Below, piece by piece: positions 1 to 8,155 of a stretch of 64,000 nt of DNA. How positions within the stretch are numbered: the first letter of the stretch is position 1; every line of letters begins with the position of its first letter. The notes under the pieces are model-generated. The model ran no database searches. It was given only the letters and a program-made list of their open reading frames with translations, and had not been told where the DNA came from. Made by a program: the position numbers and the translations under genes. Source of the stretch: Kordiimonas sp. SCSIO 12610 (GTDB lineage Bacteria; Pseudomonadota; Alphaproteobacteria; Sphingomonadales; Kordiimonadaceae); assembly GCF_024398015.1 (NCBI RefSeq), contig NZ_CP073747.1, positions 2,911,001 through 2,975,000 of the forward strand, given 5' to 3'.

Positions 1-871
1 TCTGGCCCTTAAGAGGGCGCATACTACAATCCCCAATAGCATATATATTGGGGTCACTCGTCAGCGCATTATCGTCAACAACTATTCCATTGTCACACAC
101 GAGGCCACACGCATCCGCAAGTTCCTGATTAGGCAAAACTCCAATACCAATAAGAAGCATGTCGGTGGATATTTCTGAACCATCAACTAACCGCACACCT
201 GTCACTTTATCGTGCTCTATTAGAAACTCTGCGACTTCTGCATCAAGCTTGATGCTAACACCGTTACCCTGATGCAATTTTAAAAAATAGTCTGAGATAA
301 GGTCGCCAGTTACCCGCGCGAGCAAGCGCGGCGTACGCTCCAAAACTGTAACAGTTTTACCCAACTCATTAGCAACGGCCGCAGCCTCCAACCCGATATA
401 CCCACCGCCGATCAGTAATATATCTTGTATATCTGGTAGCTTTGCCTTTAGAGACTTTGCGTCATTCATATCACGCATGACCGCAACATTTTTTAGCCCA
501 GTAAGTTCGGGTAACAATCGCGGACGTGAACCTGTTGCTATAATTAAGCGATCATACGGTATCGTTGAATTGTCAGACAGATGAATTCTCTGTTCAGCGC
601 GGTCGATACTTTTAACCCGTGTGTTCGTATGAAGACTAATCTGTTTGTTTTCATAGTATGTATCTGGCTTCAGATATAACCGTGCTTCTGGCAGCTCATC
701 CTTCAAAAACGCTTTTGAGAGCGGAGGACGCTGATAGGGTGCATAGGCCTCTTCACCAACAATCGTTATTTCCCCGTCAAATTTTTTAGCCCGCAACGCA
801 TGCGCTAAATGTATCGCAGCCTGCCCTGCGCCTATGATTACAATCTTTTCTGAATTTGATGGGTCCGACAT
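1..871 (-). CDS. FAD-dependent ferredoxin/rubredoxin reductase-like protein (C-terminus beyond window)
   Basis: NAD(P)H:flavin oxidoreductase of the pyridine nucleotide-disulfide family, of the kind that passes electrons to a ferredoxin or rubredoxin. The start at 871 reads MSDPSNSEKIVIIGAGQAA, with a GxGxxA FAD fold at residues 9-18. The family motif APYQRPPLSK follows near residue 47, then the ATGSRPR segment, a second dinucleotide fold (LLIGGGYIGLEAAA) near residue 150, and the ATG/GD-type flavin motif YAIGDC close to the window edge. About 290 residues are visible and roughly 110 more are expected outside. It is divergent from the phasin gene. The electron acceptor is not visible, so the partner (ferredoxin, rubredoxin or a dioxygenase component) is inference. 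Confidence 0.85.
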   Translation of the reverse strand, partial: MSDPSNSEKIVIIGAGQAAIHLAHALRAKKFDGEITIVGEEAYAPYQRPPLSKAFLKDELPEARLYLKPDTYYENKQISLHTNTRVKSIDRAEQRIHLSDNSTIPYDRLIIATGSRPRLLPELTGLKNVAVMRDMNDAKSLKAKLPDIQDILLIGGGYIGLEAAAVANELGKTVTVLERTPRLLARVTGDLISDYFLKLHQGNGVSIKLDAEVAEFLIEHDKVTGVRLVDGSEISTDMLLIGIGVLPNQELADACGLVCDNGIVVDDNALTSDPNIYAIGDCSMRPLKGQ

Positions 872-1109
872 AAATTATATCCACATGCTTTCGTTTAAAT
901 TTCCGCCCGAATAAACACAATTAGAAATAAAAACGTTATTTTTCAATACCTTAGAAAATTTTCTAGAAATTATTGGCGTTTAGTATGCGCTTTCTAATTT
1001 TTAAGAGTAGCTTCTATCTCAAGGTTAAACAACGACTGAGTGAAACATAAAATACACCCGGTCAAGACAATACAAAACGATTACACAAGCAAGATAGAAG
1101 GAATTCATC

Positions 1110-1607
1110 ATGGCTATTCTAGAAAACATCCAAGACTCACAAGTTGTTCGCGCTTACCGTCAGGGCTGGCTGGCATGGCTCGGCGCTCACAAAGCAGCAT
1201 TCGATTTCGCACAAGACGGTGTTGAAAAACTAATGAGCAACCGTGAAAAGCTTGTTGAAGAGCTCGTTCAAAAAGGTGAAAACGTTGAAGAACTTGCGAC
1301 AGCAAACTTCAACAAAGTGCGCGGCAATGTAGAAACACGTGTTAACGGTGTAAGCGAGAAAGTATCCGAAGCTCGCAACAAAGTTTTCTCACGTACAACA
1401 GAAGAAGCAACTGACCGTGTTGCAGAACTTACTGAAGAAGTTGCGAAACTTGCAAAAACAGTTTCAACACTTAGCCGCAAAGTAAATGCTGCACAAAAGC
1501 CAGCAGCAAAGAAAAAAGCACCTGCTAAGCGCACACCTGCAAAGAAAGCTGCTGCACCTAAAGCAGAAGCTCCAAAAACTGAAACAGAAGCGAAAGCTGC
1601 TGCATAA
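1110..1607 (+). CDS. phaF: PhaF-like phasin with lysine/alanine/proline-rich tail
   Basis: Polyhydroxyalkanoate granule-associated protein. The N-terminal 60 residues carry the phasin-type amphipathic region (RAYRQGWLAWLGAHKAAFD). Residues 55-125 look like a coiled coil, and the last 40 residues are an AAKKKAPAKRTPAKKA-type basic tail like the histone-like tail of Pseudomonas PhaF, which binds DNA and helps distribute granules at division. The start is supported by GAAGGAATT upstream. The gene stands upstream of the PHA synthase but is separated from it by two hairpins, one a very strong terminator, so it is probably an abundant single-gene transcript. The phaF symbol is by analogy; the second phasin at 4452 shares the same architecture. 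Confidence 0.85.
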   Translation: MAILENIQDSQVVRAYRQGWLAWLGAHKAAFDFAQDGVEKLMSNREKLVEELVQKGENVEELATANFNKVRGNVETRVNGVSEKVSEARNKVFSRTTEEATDRVAELTEEVAKLAKTVSTLSRKVNAAQKPAAKKKAPAKRTPAKKAAAPKAEAPKTETEAKAAA

Positions 1608-1618
1608 GGACCCTCTAG

Positions 1619-1650
1619 TCCCGAAGGTGTAGTGATTATACTTCGGGATT
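1619..1650 (+). terminator. Hairpin after phasin gene
   Basis: TCCCGAAG (1619-1626) pairs with CTTCGGGA (1641-1648) around a 14-base loop, 12 bases after the phasin stop. Only a short T run follows, so it is a weak terminator or a 3'-end stabilising hairpin ahead of the stronger one downstream. Confidence 0.5.
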
Positions 1651-1656
1651 ATACCC

Positions 1657-1724
1657 AGGCTGACAGGCCACCTTACCCTCCCCCAACCTCCAGGCCTGTC
1701 AGCCTACTATTTCCTGTTTTTTTT
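1657..1724 (+). terminator. Strong rho-independent terminator between phasin and phaC
   Basis: AGGCTGACAGGCC (1657-1669) is perfectly complementary to GGCCTGTCAGCCT (1693-1705), a 13-bp stem with a pyrimidine-rich 23-base loop. Eight T residues lie at 1717-1724. It isolates the phasin transcript from phaC. Confidence 0.8.
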
Positions 1725-1872
1725 GACTTTACTGAATTTTTGCCATTATGCTCAAAACATAGTGGGAAGAATTATTGGAACGCACAGCATTGTGCGTCGA
1801 AATTTTTACTGGAATTTGAATAGCTAATATCAATCCAATATCATTAACAGTATTATCCAAGGGGAACCAAGC

Positions 1873-3555
1873 ATGGCACCGACGAAGAAAAAGATTGGCG
1901 AAACTGCTGCTGAAACAACGACAGCATTTAATCCCATTGTTGGTGTACATCGCTCAGAACTGATCAAATCCCTAGGCATTGTTTTAAAACAAGCCGCCTT
2001 AAATCCTGTTACATTTGGTCAGCATTTCCTAAATTATAGCAAAGACATTGTTGATATCGCGCGCGGCAAATCCGAGTATGCACCAAATGCCAAGGACAGG
2101 CGCTTTCAGGACAGAGCATGGGCCTTTAATCCCCTATATCGCCGGGGTATGCAGTCCTGGATGGCGATGAAATCCAATCTAAATAATTGGTTGACCGAAG
2201 CAAATCTGGAAGAAATAGACAGAGCTAGAGCGCATTTTATTCTCGAAGTGATTACGGATAGCCTTGCGCCAACTAACTCGCTGATTGGTAATCCAAAAGC
2301 GATGAAGCGTCTCTATGAAACCGGAGGACTTTCAATCGTTCAGGGACTTAAAAATGCCTATAATGATATGGTCAACGGTATTGGTATTCCATCACAGGTC
2401 GATTCACGACCTTTCAAAGTTGGTGAAAACCTCGCTGCAACACCGGGCGACGTTGTCTTTAGAAACGACGTTCTGGAAGTGATCCAATATACCCCAACTA
2501 CAGAAAAAGTGCGCGAAATCCCGCTGATTGTCATTCCGCCGCAGATTAATAAGTTTTATGCGTCTGACCTTACGCCAGACAAAAGCTTGTTTCGGTTTAT
2601 GTTGTCACAAGGCATCCAGCTTTTTGCCATCAGTTGGCGAAATCCCGGCCCAGAGCACGCGCACTGGGGCTTAGAGACATATATTAATGCTGCCATTGAA
2701 GCCATGGATGCAGTCATGGCAATTACCAAATCCAAAAAAGTGAACGTGTCTGGCGCATGCTCAGGCGGCATCACTGTTGCCACACTTTTAAGCCATCTTG
2801 CAGCAAAGGGGGATGATCGTGTTAATTGCTCTACTTTCCAGGTGTGTGTGCTTGATCCAAGGCAAGAAGATAGTGAAGTAGGCGCTCTGGTTTCAGAGGA
2901 AACTCTAGAGCTTGCTCGCGCACGTTCAGCATCAAAGGGAATTTTATCTGGTGATGACTTGGCACGAACCTTTGCATGGATGCGCCCTAATGATCTGATC
3001 TGGAATTATGTTGTAAACAACTATTTGCTCGGTGATAGCCCGCCTGCTTTCGACATCCTTTTCTGGAACAATGACACCACAAACCTACCTGCTGCCCTAC
3101 ATTCAGATTTTCTAGACAGCTATATGGCTGCCCCATTTGCAAACCCTGGCACTGTTGAATTTATGGGAGAAAAGCTCGATTTAGGTAAAGTTACACATGA
3201 TAGCTTTGTTGTTGCAGGCTTTACAGACCATATAACGCCTTGGCGCGCCTGCTACCGAACGACAAAACTTCTTGGCGGCAATACTGAATTTTACGTGTCA
3301 AATAGCGGACACATTCAGTCTCTCTTAAACCCTCCTGGTAACCCTAAGGCAAAATATTTCCATAACCAGGGCGCCATGGATGGCAGCGCAGACGAATGGA
3401 TGGCAAGCGCAGAGCTGTTGGATGGTTCTTGGTGGACACCATGGTCAGAATGGTTAATCGCCCACGCAGGCAAAGAAAAACCAACGCCAAAATCAAATGG
3501 CAACCGCAAATACAAAAGCCTTGCCCCAGCACCAGGCGAATATGTTTTTGGTTAA
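1873..3555 (+). CDS. phaC: Class II (medium-chain) poly(3-hydroxyalkanoate) synthase
   Basis: Polymerises (R)-3-hydroxyacyl-CoA into PHA at the granule surface. At 560 residues it matches the length of Pseudomonas PhaC1. The lipase-like box GACSGG places the nucleophile at Cys296, with Asp452 (GFTDHITPW) and His480 (SGHIQS) completing the triad; these are the numbers expected for Pseudomonas class II enzymes. Long stretches also follow class II rather than class I wording, such as FAWMRPNDLIWNY and LLNPPGNPKA. An AAGGGGA ribosome site precedes ATG 1873. It is followed after 32 bases by phaZ. Substrate preference for medium-chain monomers is inferred from the class, not proven. Confidence 0.95.
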   Translation: MAPTKKKIGETAAETTTAFNPIVGVHRSELIKSLGIVLKQAALNPVTFGQHFLNYSKDIVDIARGKSEYAPNAKDRRFQDRAWAFNPLYRRGMQSWMAMKSNLNNWLTEANLEEIDRARAHFILEVITDSLAPTNSLIGNPKAMKRLYETGGLSIVQGLKNAYNDMVNGIGIPSQVDSRPFKVGENLAATPGDVVFRNDVLEVIQYTPTTEKVREIPLIVIPPQINKFYASDLTPDKSLFRFMLSQGIQLFAISWRNPGPEHAHWGLETYINAAIEAMDAVMAITKSKKVNVSGACSGGITVATLLSHLAAKGDDRVNCSTFQVCVLDPRQEDSEVGALVSEETLELARARSASKGILSGDDLARTFAWMRPNDLIWNYVVNNYLLGDSPPAFDILFWNNDTTNLPAALHSDFLDSYMAAPFANPGTVEFMGEKLDLGKVTHDSFVVAGFTDHITPWRACYRTTKLLGGNTEFYVSNSGHIQSLLNPPGNPKAKYFHNQGAMDGSADEWMASAELLDGSWWTPWSEWLIAHAGKEKPTPKSNGNRKYKSLAPAPGEYVFG

Positions 3556-3587
3556 TTGTCTGGGTATTTTTTTAGGTAGAGTGAAAT

Positions 3588-4418
3588 ATGAGTAACAATG
3601 AACCCGAAATTCAATTGATTGATGTCGGTGGCCAAAAGCTCCGCACCGCCGTCTGGAAAAGCGAAGGCAATGACCGCCCTATCCTTTTCTTCAACGGCAT
3701 AGGCGCTAATCTTGAGATGGTAGCCCCCTTGGGGGAAATGATGCAACACAGGTCAGATGTCATTGTTTTTGATATGCCTGGTATCGGTGGATCACCAAAG
3801 GCGAAAATACCCTATCGCTCAAGCACGATTACAAAATGGGCAAACAAAATTCTCGACCATCTTGGTATCGATGAAGTTGATGTAATGGGTATCTCATGGG
3901 GCGGCGCAGTTGCACAACAATATGCACGCTCGTGTCCCGAACGGGCGAAAAGCCTTGTTTTACTCGCCACAAGCGCTGGCATGGTAATGATACCGGGAAA
4001 CCTAAGCGCTATTACTAAAATGGCTAGCCCAAAACGCTATGTTGACCCAGACTATATGATGAAAAATTTCGAAACACTGTATGGGGATATTGTTGACTCT
4101 AGCGCTCGAGGTCATAAAACTCGGATACAACCCCCATCGGTTCAGGGATATATGTATCAATTGTTAGCGATGATTGGCTGGACAAGCGTGCATTTCTTAC
4201 CCTTCCTCAAACAACCAACCCTTGTTATGTCTGGTGATAGAGATCATATCGTGCCGCTAGCAAATTCTCGCTTACTGAAAAGTTTGATACCGCACGCAAG
4301 CCTTAAAATTGTCAAAGGTGGTGGACACTTATTTGCTGTCTCAAGAGCAAATCAAGTTATTCCAATTATCAGTAGTTTCCTGAATGATCATGCTGAACCC
4401 AAGGCGAACTCGGCCTAG
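3588..4418 (+). CDS. phaZ: Intracellular PHA depolymerase
   Basis: Alpha/beta hydrolase that releases 3-hydroxy acids from PHA granules. It has 276 residues, close to the 283 of Pseudomonas PhaZ. The nucleophile elbow GISWGGAVAQQ (Ser about residue 105) has the GxSWGG wording typical of medium-chain PhaZ. The acid is in MSGDRDHIVP near residue 220 and the histidine in VKGGGHLF near residue 248. It lies between phaC and the second phasin, the gene order of Pseudomonas phaC1ZC2DFI without the second synthase. Synthesis and mobilisation are therefore probably co-transcribed. Confidence 0.92.
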   Translation: MSNNEPEIQLIDVGGQKLRTAVWKSEGNDRPILFFNGIGANLEMVAPLGEMMQHRSDVIVFDMPGIGGSPKAKIPYRSSTITKWANKILDHLGIDEVDVMGISWGGAVAQQYARSCPERAKSLVLLATSAGMVMIPGNLSAITKMASPKRYVDPDYMMKNFETLYGDIVDSSARGHKTRIQPPSVQGYMYQLLAMIGWTSVHFLPFLKQPTLVMSGDRDHIVPLANSRLLKSLIPHASLKIVKGGGHLFAVSRANQVIPIISSFLNDHAEPKANSA

Positions 4419-4451
4419 AGTTAGCGCTGAATAAGAAAGAAAGTCATTATC

Positions 4452-4901
4452 ATGTCCAAAAAGCCGAAAAAAGAAATGGATATTGCCAGAAAGATATGGC
4501 TGGCTGGTATTGGTGCATACGGTAAAGCCTTCAATGATGCGCAGGATGCCTATACTAAAATGGGGCAGGAAACGACCAAAATATTTGAAGACTTGGTTGG
4601 TAAAGGTACTGAACTTGAAAACAAGGTTGCCGATACCGCCAAAAAATACGCTCCAAAAGCGCCAAACATCAGCAAAACAAATATCGAAGACCGAATGGAG
4701 CGCATGAAAACGGCGCTTGGTTTAGTTGGTGAAAGCAATGAGCAAAATGAACAGGTCGATAAAATCGAAGCGCGCCTAGATCAAATCGAAGAGAAATTGG
4801 ATGCCCTTATACTTGCAGTAGATAAAATCAACAAACCTGTGAGGCGCAGCAGGGCAACAACAGCGAAAAAAGTAACGCCAAAGAAAACGCCGACGAAATA
4901 A
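4452..4901 (+). CDS. phaI: Second phasin, PhaI/PhaF type
   Basis: Granule-associated protein of 149 residues. It starts with the phasin motif ARKIWLAGIGAYGKAFNDAQD, then a helical region. A leucine-heptad coiled coil (IEARLDQIEEKLDALILAV) lies near residues 98-118, followed by a short basic tail (RRSRATTAKKVTPKKTPTK). It sits 33 bases after phaZ and 17 before phaD. The basic tail is shorter than in the upstream phasin. Whether it corresponds to PhaI or PhaF cannot be decided here. Confidence 0.85.
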   Translation: MSKKPKKEMDIARKIWLAGIGAYGKAFNDAQDAYTKMGQETTKIFEDLVGKGTELENKVADTAKKYAPKAPNISKTNIEDRMERMKTALGLVGESNEQNEQVDKIEARLDQIEEKLDALILAVDKINKPVRRSRATTAKKVTPKKTPTK

Positions 4902-4918
4902 GCGACACATAAATACAT

Positions 4919-5563
4919 ATGAAAACCAAAGACAGGATATTAAAATATAGCTTGCAGCTCTTCAACAATGAAGGCGAGCAAAATATTACTCCTGTCGATA
5001 TTGCAAATGTCCTCGATATCAGTCCCGGCAACCTCTATTATCACTTCAAAGGCAAAGATCCGATAATCAGGCAGTTATTTCTGGATTTTGAAGAAGAATT
5101 CAAAATGGTGCTACGGGCCCCGATTGAAAAGCCATTAGACCTATCTGATAATTGGGTTTATTTTTACATTCTGTTTGAAGAGGTGGCTGATTTCCGGTTT
5201 TTCTATAGAAACCTGCAATCAATTCTGGAGCGGTATGAAGACTTGGAACGAAGATTTCGGGCATTGGTGTCTTTAAAAATCAAAACAATGCGTTCACTGT
5301 TGGATGCTCTCAACAAATCGGGCTTTACCACGATATCAGCCATAGAAGCAGATCAAATGGCAGAGCGTTTTGCCCTACAACTGACCTATTGGCCTACCTA
5401 TCAGACCTTGATGCACGATACTGATTCAACACCGATATCAATTCATAACGGTGTATTTGGTCTAATTAGTCAGCTTTCTCCTTATGTAAATAACGGCTCA
5501 GAAGAGTTTTTAAGCCTTTTGGTCGAATTTAGGGATAAAATGCTGCGGGCAGCCAATTCATAA
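4919..5563 (+). CDS. phaD: PhaD, TetR-family regulator of the PHA locus
   Basis: 214-residue TetR protein. The N-terminal helix-turn-helix is IANVLDISPGNLYYHFKGKD (residues 25-44), and the opening MKTKDRILKYSLQLFN is nearly word for word that of Pseudomonas PhaD, an activator of phasin and synthase promoters that responds to acyl-CoA ligands. It is the last gene of the phaC-phaZ-phasin run and is followed by a terminator hairpin. No clear ribosome site precedes ATG 4919, so translation may be coupled to the phasin gene. Its binding sites were not identified. Confidence 0.88.
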   Translation: MKTKDRILKYSLQLFNNEGEQNITPVDIANVLDISPGNLYYHFKGKDPIIRQLFLDFEEEFKMVLRAPIEKPLDLSDNWVYFYILFEEVADFRFFYRNLQSILERYEDLERRFRALVSLKIKTMRSLLDALNKSGFTTISAIEADQMAERFALQLTYWPTYQTLMHDTDSTPISIHNGVFGLISQLSPYVNNGSEEFLSLLVEFRDKMLRAANS

Positions 5564-5596
5564 ATTGCCCAAAAAATAGGCAATTGTCACTTTTTT
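5563..5596 (+). terminator. Terminator after phaD
   Basis: AATTGCC (5563-5569) pairs with GGCAATT (5579-5585), followed by GTCAC and a T6 run. The stem overlaps the last base of the phaD stop codon. Confidence 0.6.
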
Positions 5597-5698
5597 AATC
5601 AATAATTGATATCATTAATTGACGCGACAGAAAGTCGCTGTCATTGTTTTGTCATATTCAGACCGGGGAGGGTCTAACTAAACGAGTTAAAGGGAAGT

Positions 5699-6523
5699 AT
5701 GTTGTTTAAAAAACGTCAAAAAAAAATCAAAGCACCCTCAGTCATAAAAATTATGATGGAAGGAAGAGCACTCTGGGAACTCGGATCATACTATGCATCC
5801 AAACCACTTCTTAATCGACTACCCAAAGGAGACGGTCACCCTGTCCTCGTACTTCCGGGCTTAGCCGCCACAGACACATCAACAGTGCCGCTTAGAAATT
5901 TTTTAAAGGATCGCGGATACGCCGCCTATGATTGGGGCTTAGGAAGAAATTTCGGACTAAGAGAAGGCATCTTAGAGGGCATGCAAGATCGCCTCGATAC
6001 AATTTTCAAAGAGCATGGCCGTAAAGTATCGATAATCGGCTGGAGTCTTGGCGGCATCTTTGCGCGCGAACTGGCTAAACTTCACCCTGAAAAGGTTAGA
6101 AGCGTTATGTCACTCGGTAGTCCACATTCAGGCGACCCTAAAGCTACCAACGCATGGCGATTGTATGAATTGGTTGCGGGTCATTCTGTCGAAGAACCAC
6201 CAATTGAAACACTCCTTCACAAAGCGCCACCAGTGCCAACTACGTCAGTTTACACGAAAACAGACGGTGTCGTTGCTTGGGAAAATTGCTACCAAAGCAA
6301 ACCAATAAACCCTGATAAGGCCAAGCAAACAGAGAATATCTGTGTTCAGGGTAGTCATTGCGGCCTCGGTGTTAACCCAAGCGTTCTATACATCATTGCA
6401 GACAGGCTCGCGCAGCGCGAAGGTAAATGGCGCCCATTTGCAAACGTGGGGTCAAGAAAAGTATTTTTTGAAACACCGGGCTGGGGTCTCGATGAATTCT
6501 TTGGCAAAAAAGCACCTGCATAA
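5699..6523 (+). CDS. Alpha/beta hydrolase (esterase/lipase-like)
   Basis: 274-residue hydrolase. The oxyanion-region PVLVLPGLAATD lies near residue 48, the nucleophile motif GWSLGGIFARELA near residue 117, an acid in VYTKTDGVV, and a C-terminal histidine in VQGSHCGLGVNP. There is no signal peptide; the start is basic (MLFKKRQKKIK), so a cytoplasmic or granule-facing role is likely. AGGGAAG precedes ATG 5699. Its position between the PHA block and the wax ester synthase suggests a role in neutral lipid turnover, which is inference. The substrate is unknown. Confidence 0.75.
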   Translation: MLFKKRQKKIKAPSVIKIMMEGRALWELGSYYASKPLLNRLPKGDGHPVLVLPGLAATDTSTVPLRNFLKDRGYAAYDWGLGRNFGLREGILEGMQDRLDTIFKEHGRKVSIIGWSLGGIFARELAKLHPEKVRSVMSLGSPHSGDPKATNAWRLYELVAGHSVEEPPIETLLHKAPPVPTTSVYTKTDGVVAWENCYQSKPINPDKAKQTENICVQGSHCGLGVNPSVLYIIADRLAQREGKWRPFANVGSRKVFFETPGWGLDEFFGKKAPA

Positions 6524-6538
6524 AAGATATTAAAACAC

Positions 6539-6570
6539 ACATCGCCCTTCATTAGGGCGATGTTTCTAAT
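6539..6570 (+). terminator. Rho-independent terminator after the hydrolase
   Basis: ACATCGCCCT (6539-6548) pairs with AGGGCGATGT (6554-6563) around a 5-base loop, followed by TTTCTAATTT. Confidence 0.75.
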
Positions 6571-6665
6571 TTCTCCTGATATTCCAATCATAAGGTTATC
6601 AAATTATGATATAGTCGATCAACAAATCGCTGCGTTATGGCGATTGTTATGGGAAGGGAAGCAAT

Positions 6666-8129
6666 ATGCATAAGTTATCTGGAATGGACGCTACGTTTCT
6701 GTACATGGAAACAGACGAAACCCCGATGCACATATCCAGCCTTATGGTTTGCGAGCCTCCTCAAAAGGGCGAAAACCCTTATGAAGCGTTGAAGGCGCAA
6801 ATTGCTGCACGATTGCATGAAATTCCGTCATTTCACCGCAAACTCAAGCAGACCCCCTTTTATATTGATCACCCGGTTTGGATTACAGCCGACACTGTTG
6901 ATCTTGATTATCATATCAAGCATGCAAGTTTACCTGCACCCGGAAATGTAGAGCAACTCAGAATGCTTATACAAGGTCTGCATTCGATAACGCTCGACCG
7001 GGACCGCCCGCTCTGGCAATTCTATATTATTGAAGGCGTCGAAGACAAAAGCCTTGGCATAAAAAAAGGCAGCTTTGCGATCTACACCAAGGCCCATCAC
7101 GCAAGCATTGATGGCGGCGGCGGCATATCTGCAATGGATATATTATCAGACCGCGAGCCGACACCACGGCCACCGCTACCGAAGAGCAAGATACAGCTGT
7201 ATAATGAAGACCCTGGTTTCTTTGAACTCCTTGGAAATGCGTATGGCCGTTTCATTCAACAACAAGCGGACATGCTGGCCAGCCTTCCTGCGCTATCAAA
7301 AGCATTAGGCCGACTAGCGAAAGTCACTTTTGAAGATAGCAAGGGCATTTTGGACGCCCTCCAACCCGCCCCTAAGACACGTTTTAATGTTCGCATTAAG
7401 AAACAACGAGCTTACGGTGCGCAGACCTTAAACCTTTATGAGATTATTGGACTCGCCAAAAAGACAGAGACCACACTCAATGATGTCGTACTGAGCATTT
7501 GTGGAGGTGCACTCAGGAAATACTTAGAAAAGCATGGTGAATTACCCAAAAACTCATTGATTGCCGGCGTTCCCGTGTCTCTGCGTGAACTGGGAGACAC
7601 CAGCAACAACAATCAGGTGGCGGGCATGAACTGCCCGATCGGAACAGACATAGACGATCCAGTTAAACGCCTGCATACTGTTAATGAACATTCAAATCGC
7701 GCAAAGAAGCAGTTGGGCGCTATTCGTGATGTTTTCCCTACAGATTACTCATTCTTTGGCGCGCCAGTGATCATGTCGTCAATTGCGCAGATGATGAACC
7801 GAACCGATATCGCGAACTATATGCCCTCACCGTTGAACGTCGCCATCTCAAATGTTCCCGGACCGAGAAGACACGTCTATTTTGCTGGCAGCAAGGTTTT
7901 ATGCTTCTTCCCTGTTTCTATTCCAACGCACGGCTGCGCCCTCAACATAACATTACAAAGTTATGTGGACCGGCTGGATTTTGGTTTGATTGCTTGTAAA
8001 TTGGCAGTTCCTGATGTTCAGGAAATCGCAGATGATATTGTTCAGGAATTTGAAGCTCTGAAGGCAGCGACAAGCCATATTGATGATGTCCCCGCTAAAA
8101 AAGCAAAAACTAAGAAAGCGCCTCAATAA
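6666..8129 (+). CDS. Wax ester synthase/acyl-CoA:diacylglycerol acyltransferase
   Basis: Bifunctional acyltransferase that makes wax esters or triacylglycerols from acyl-CoA. It has 487 residues, typical of the family. The N-terminus MHKLSGMDATFLYMET and the catalytic HHxxxDG (AHHASIDGGGG, near residue 147) are canonical. The second conserved block NVPGPRRHVYFAG appears near residue 398, and a lysine-rich tail ends the protein. AGGGAAG precedes ATG 6666. Together with the PHA genes it indicates two carbon-storage routes encoded side by side. The relative wax ester and triacylglycerol activity cannot be predicted. Confidence 0.92.
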   Translation: MHKLSGMDATFLYMETDETPMHISSLMVCEPPQKGENPYEALKAQIAARLHEIPSFHRKLKQTPFYIDHPVWITADTVDLDYHIKHASLPAPGNVEQLRMLIQGLHSITLDRDRPLWQFYIIEGVEDKSLGIKKGSFAIYTKAHHASIDGGGGISAMDILSDREPTPRPPLPKSKIQLYNEDPGFFELLGNAYGRFIQQQADMLASLPALSKALGRLAKVTFEDSKGILDALQPAPKTRFNVRIKKQRAYGAQTLNLYEIIGLAKKTETTLNDVVLSICGGALRKYLEKHGELPKNSLIAGVPVSLRELGDTSNNNQVAGMNCPIGTDIDDPVKRLHTVNEHSNRAKKQLGAIRDVFPTDYSFFGAPVIMSSIAQMMNRTDIANYMPSPLNVAISNVPGPRRHVYFAGSKVLCFFPVSIPTHGCALNITLQSYVDRLDFGLIACKLAVPDVQEIADDIVQEFEALKAATSHIDDVPAKKAKTKKAPQ

Positions 8130-8144
8130 GAGACGCTTTCTTAG
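8105..8144 (-). terminator. Terminator of the chemoreceptor gene, inside the 3' end of the WS/DGAT gene
   Basis: CTAAGAAAGCG (8110-8120) and CGCTTTCTTAG (8134-8144) form an 11-bp stem that surrounds the stop codon of the plus-strand gene. On the minus strand it is followed by T5, so it most likely ends the chemoreceptor transcript. Confidence 0.65.
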
Positions 8145-8155
8145 CAAATAATCAA

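Noticed and set aside
1632-1823. 63-codon frame after the phasin gene
   Set aside because: It lies across a 13-bp terminator and its T run, with no ribosome site.
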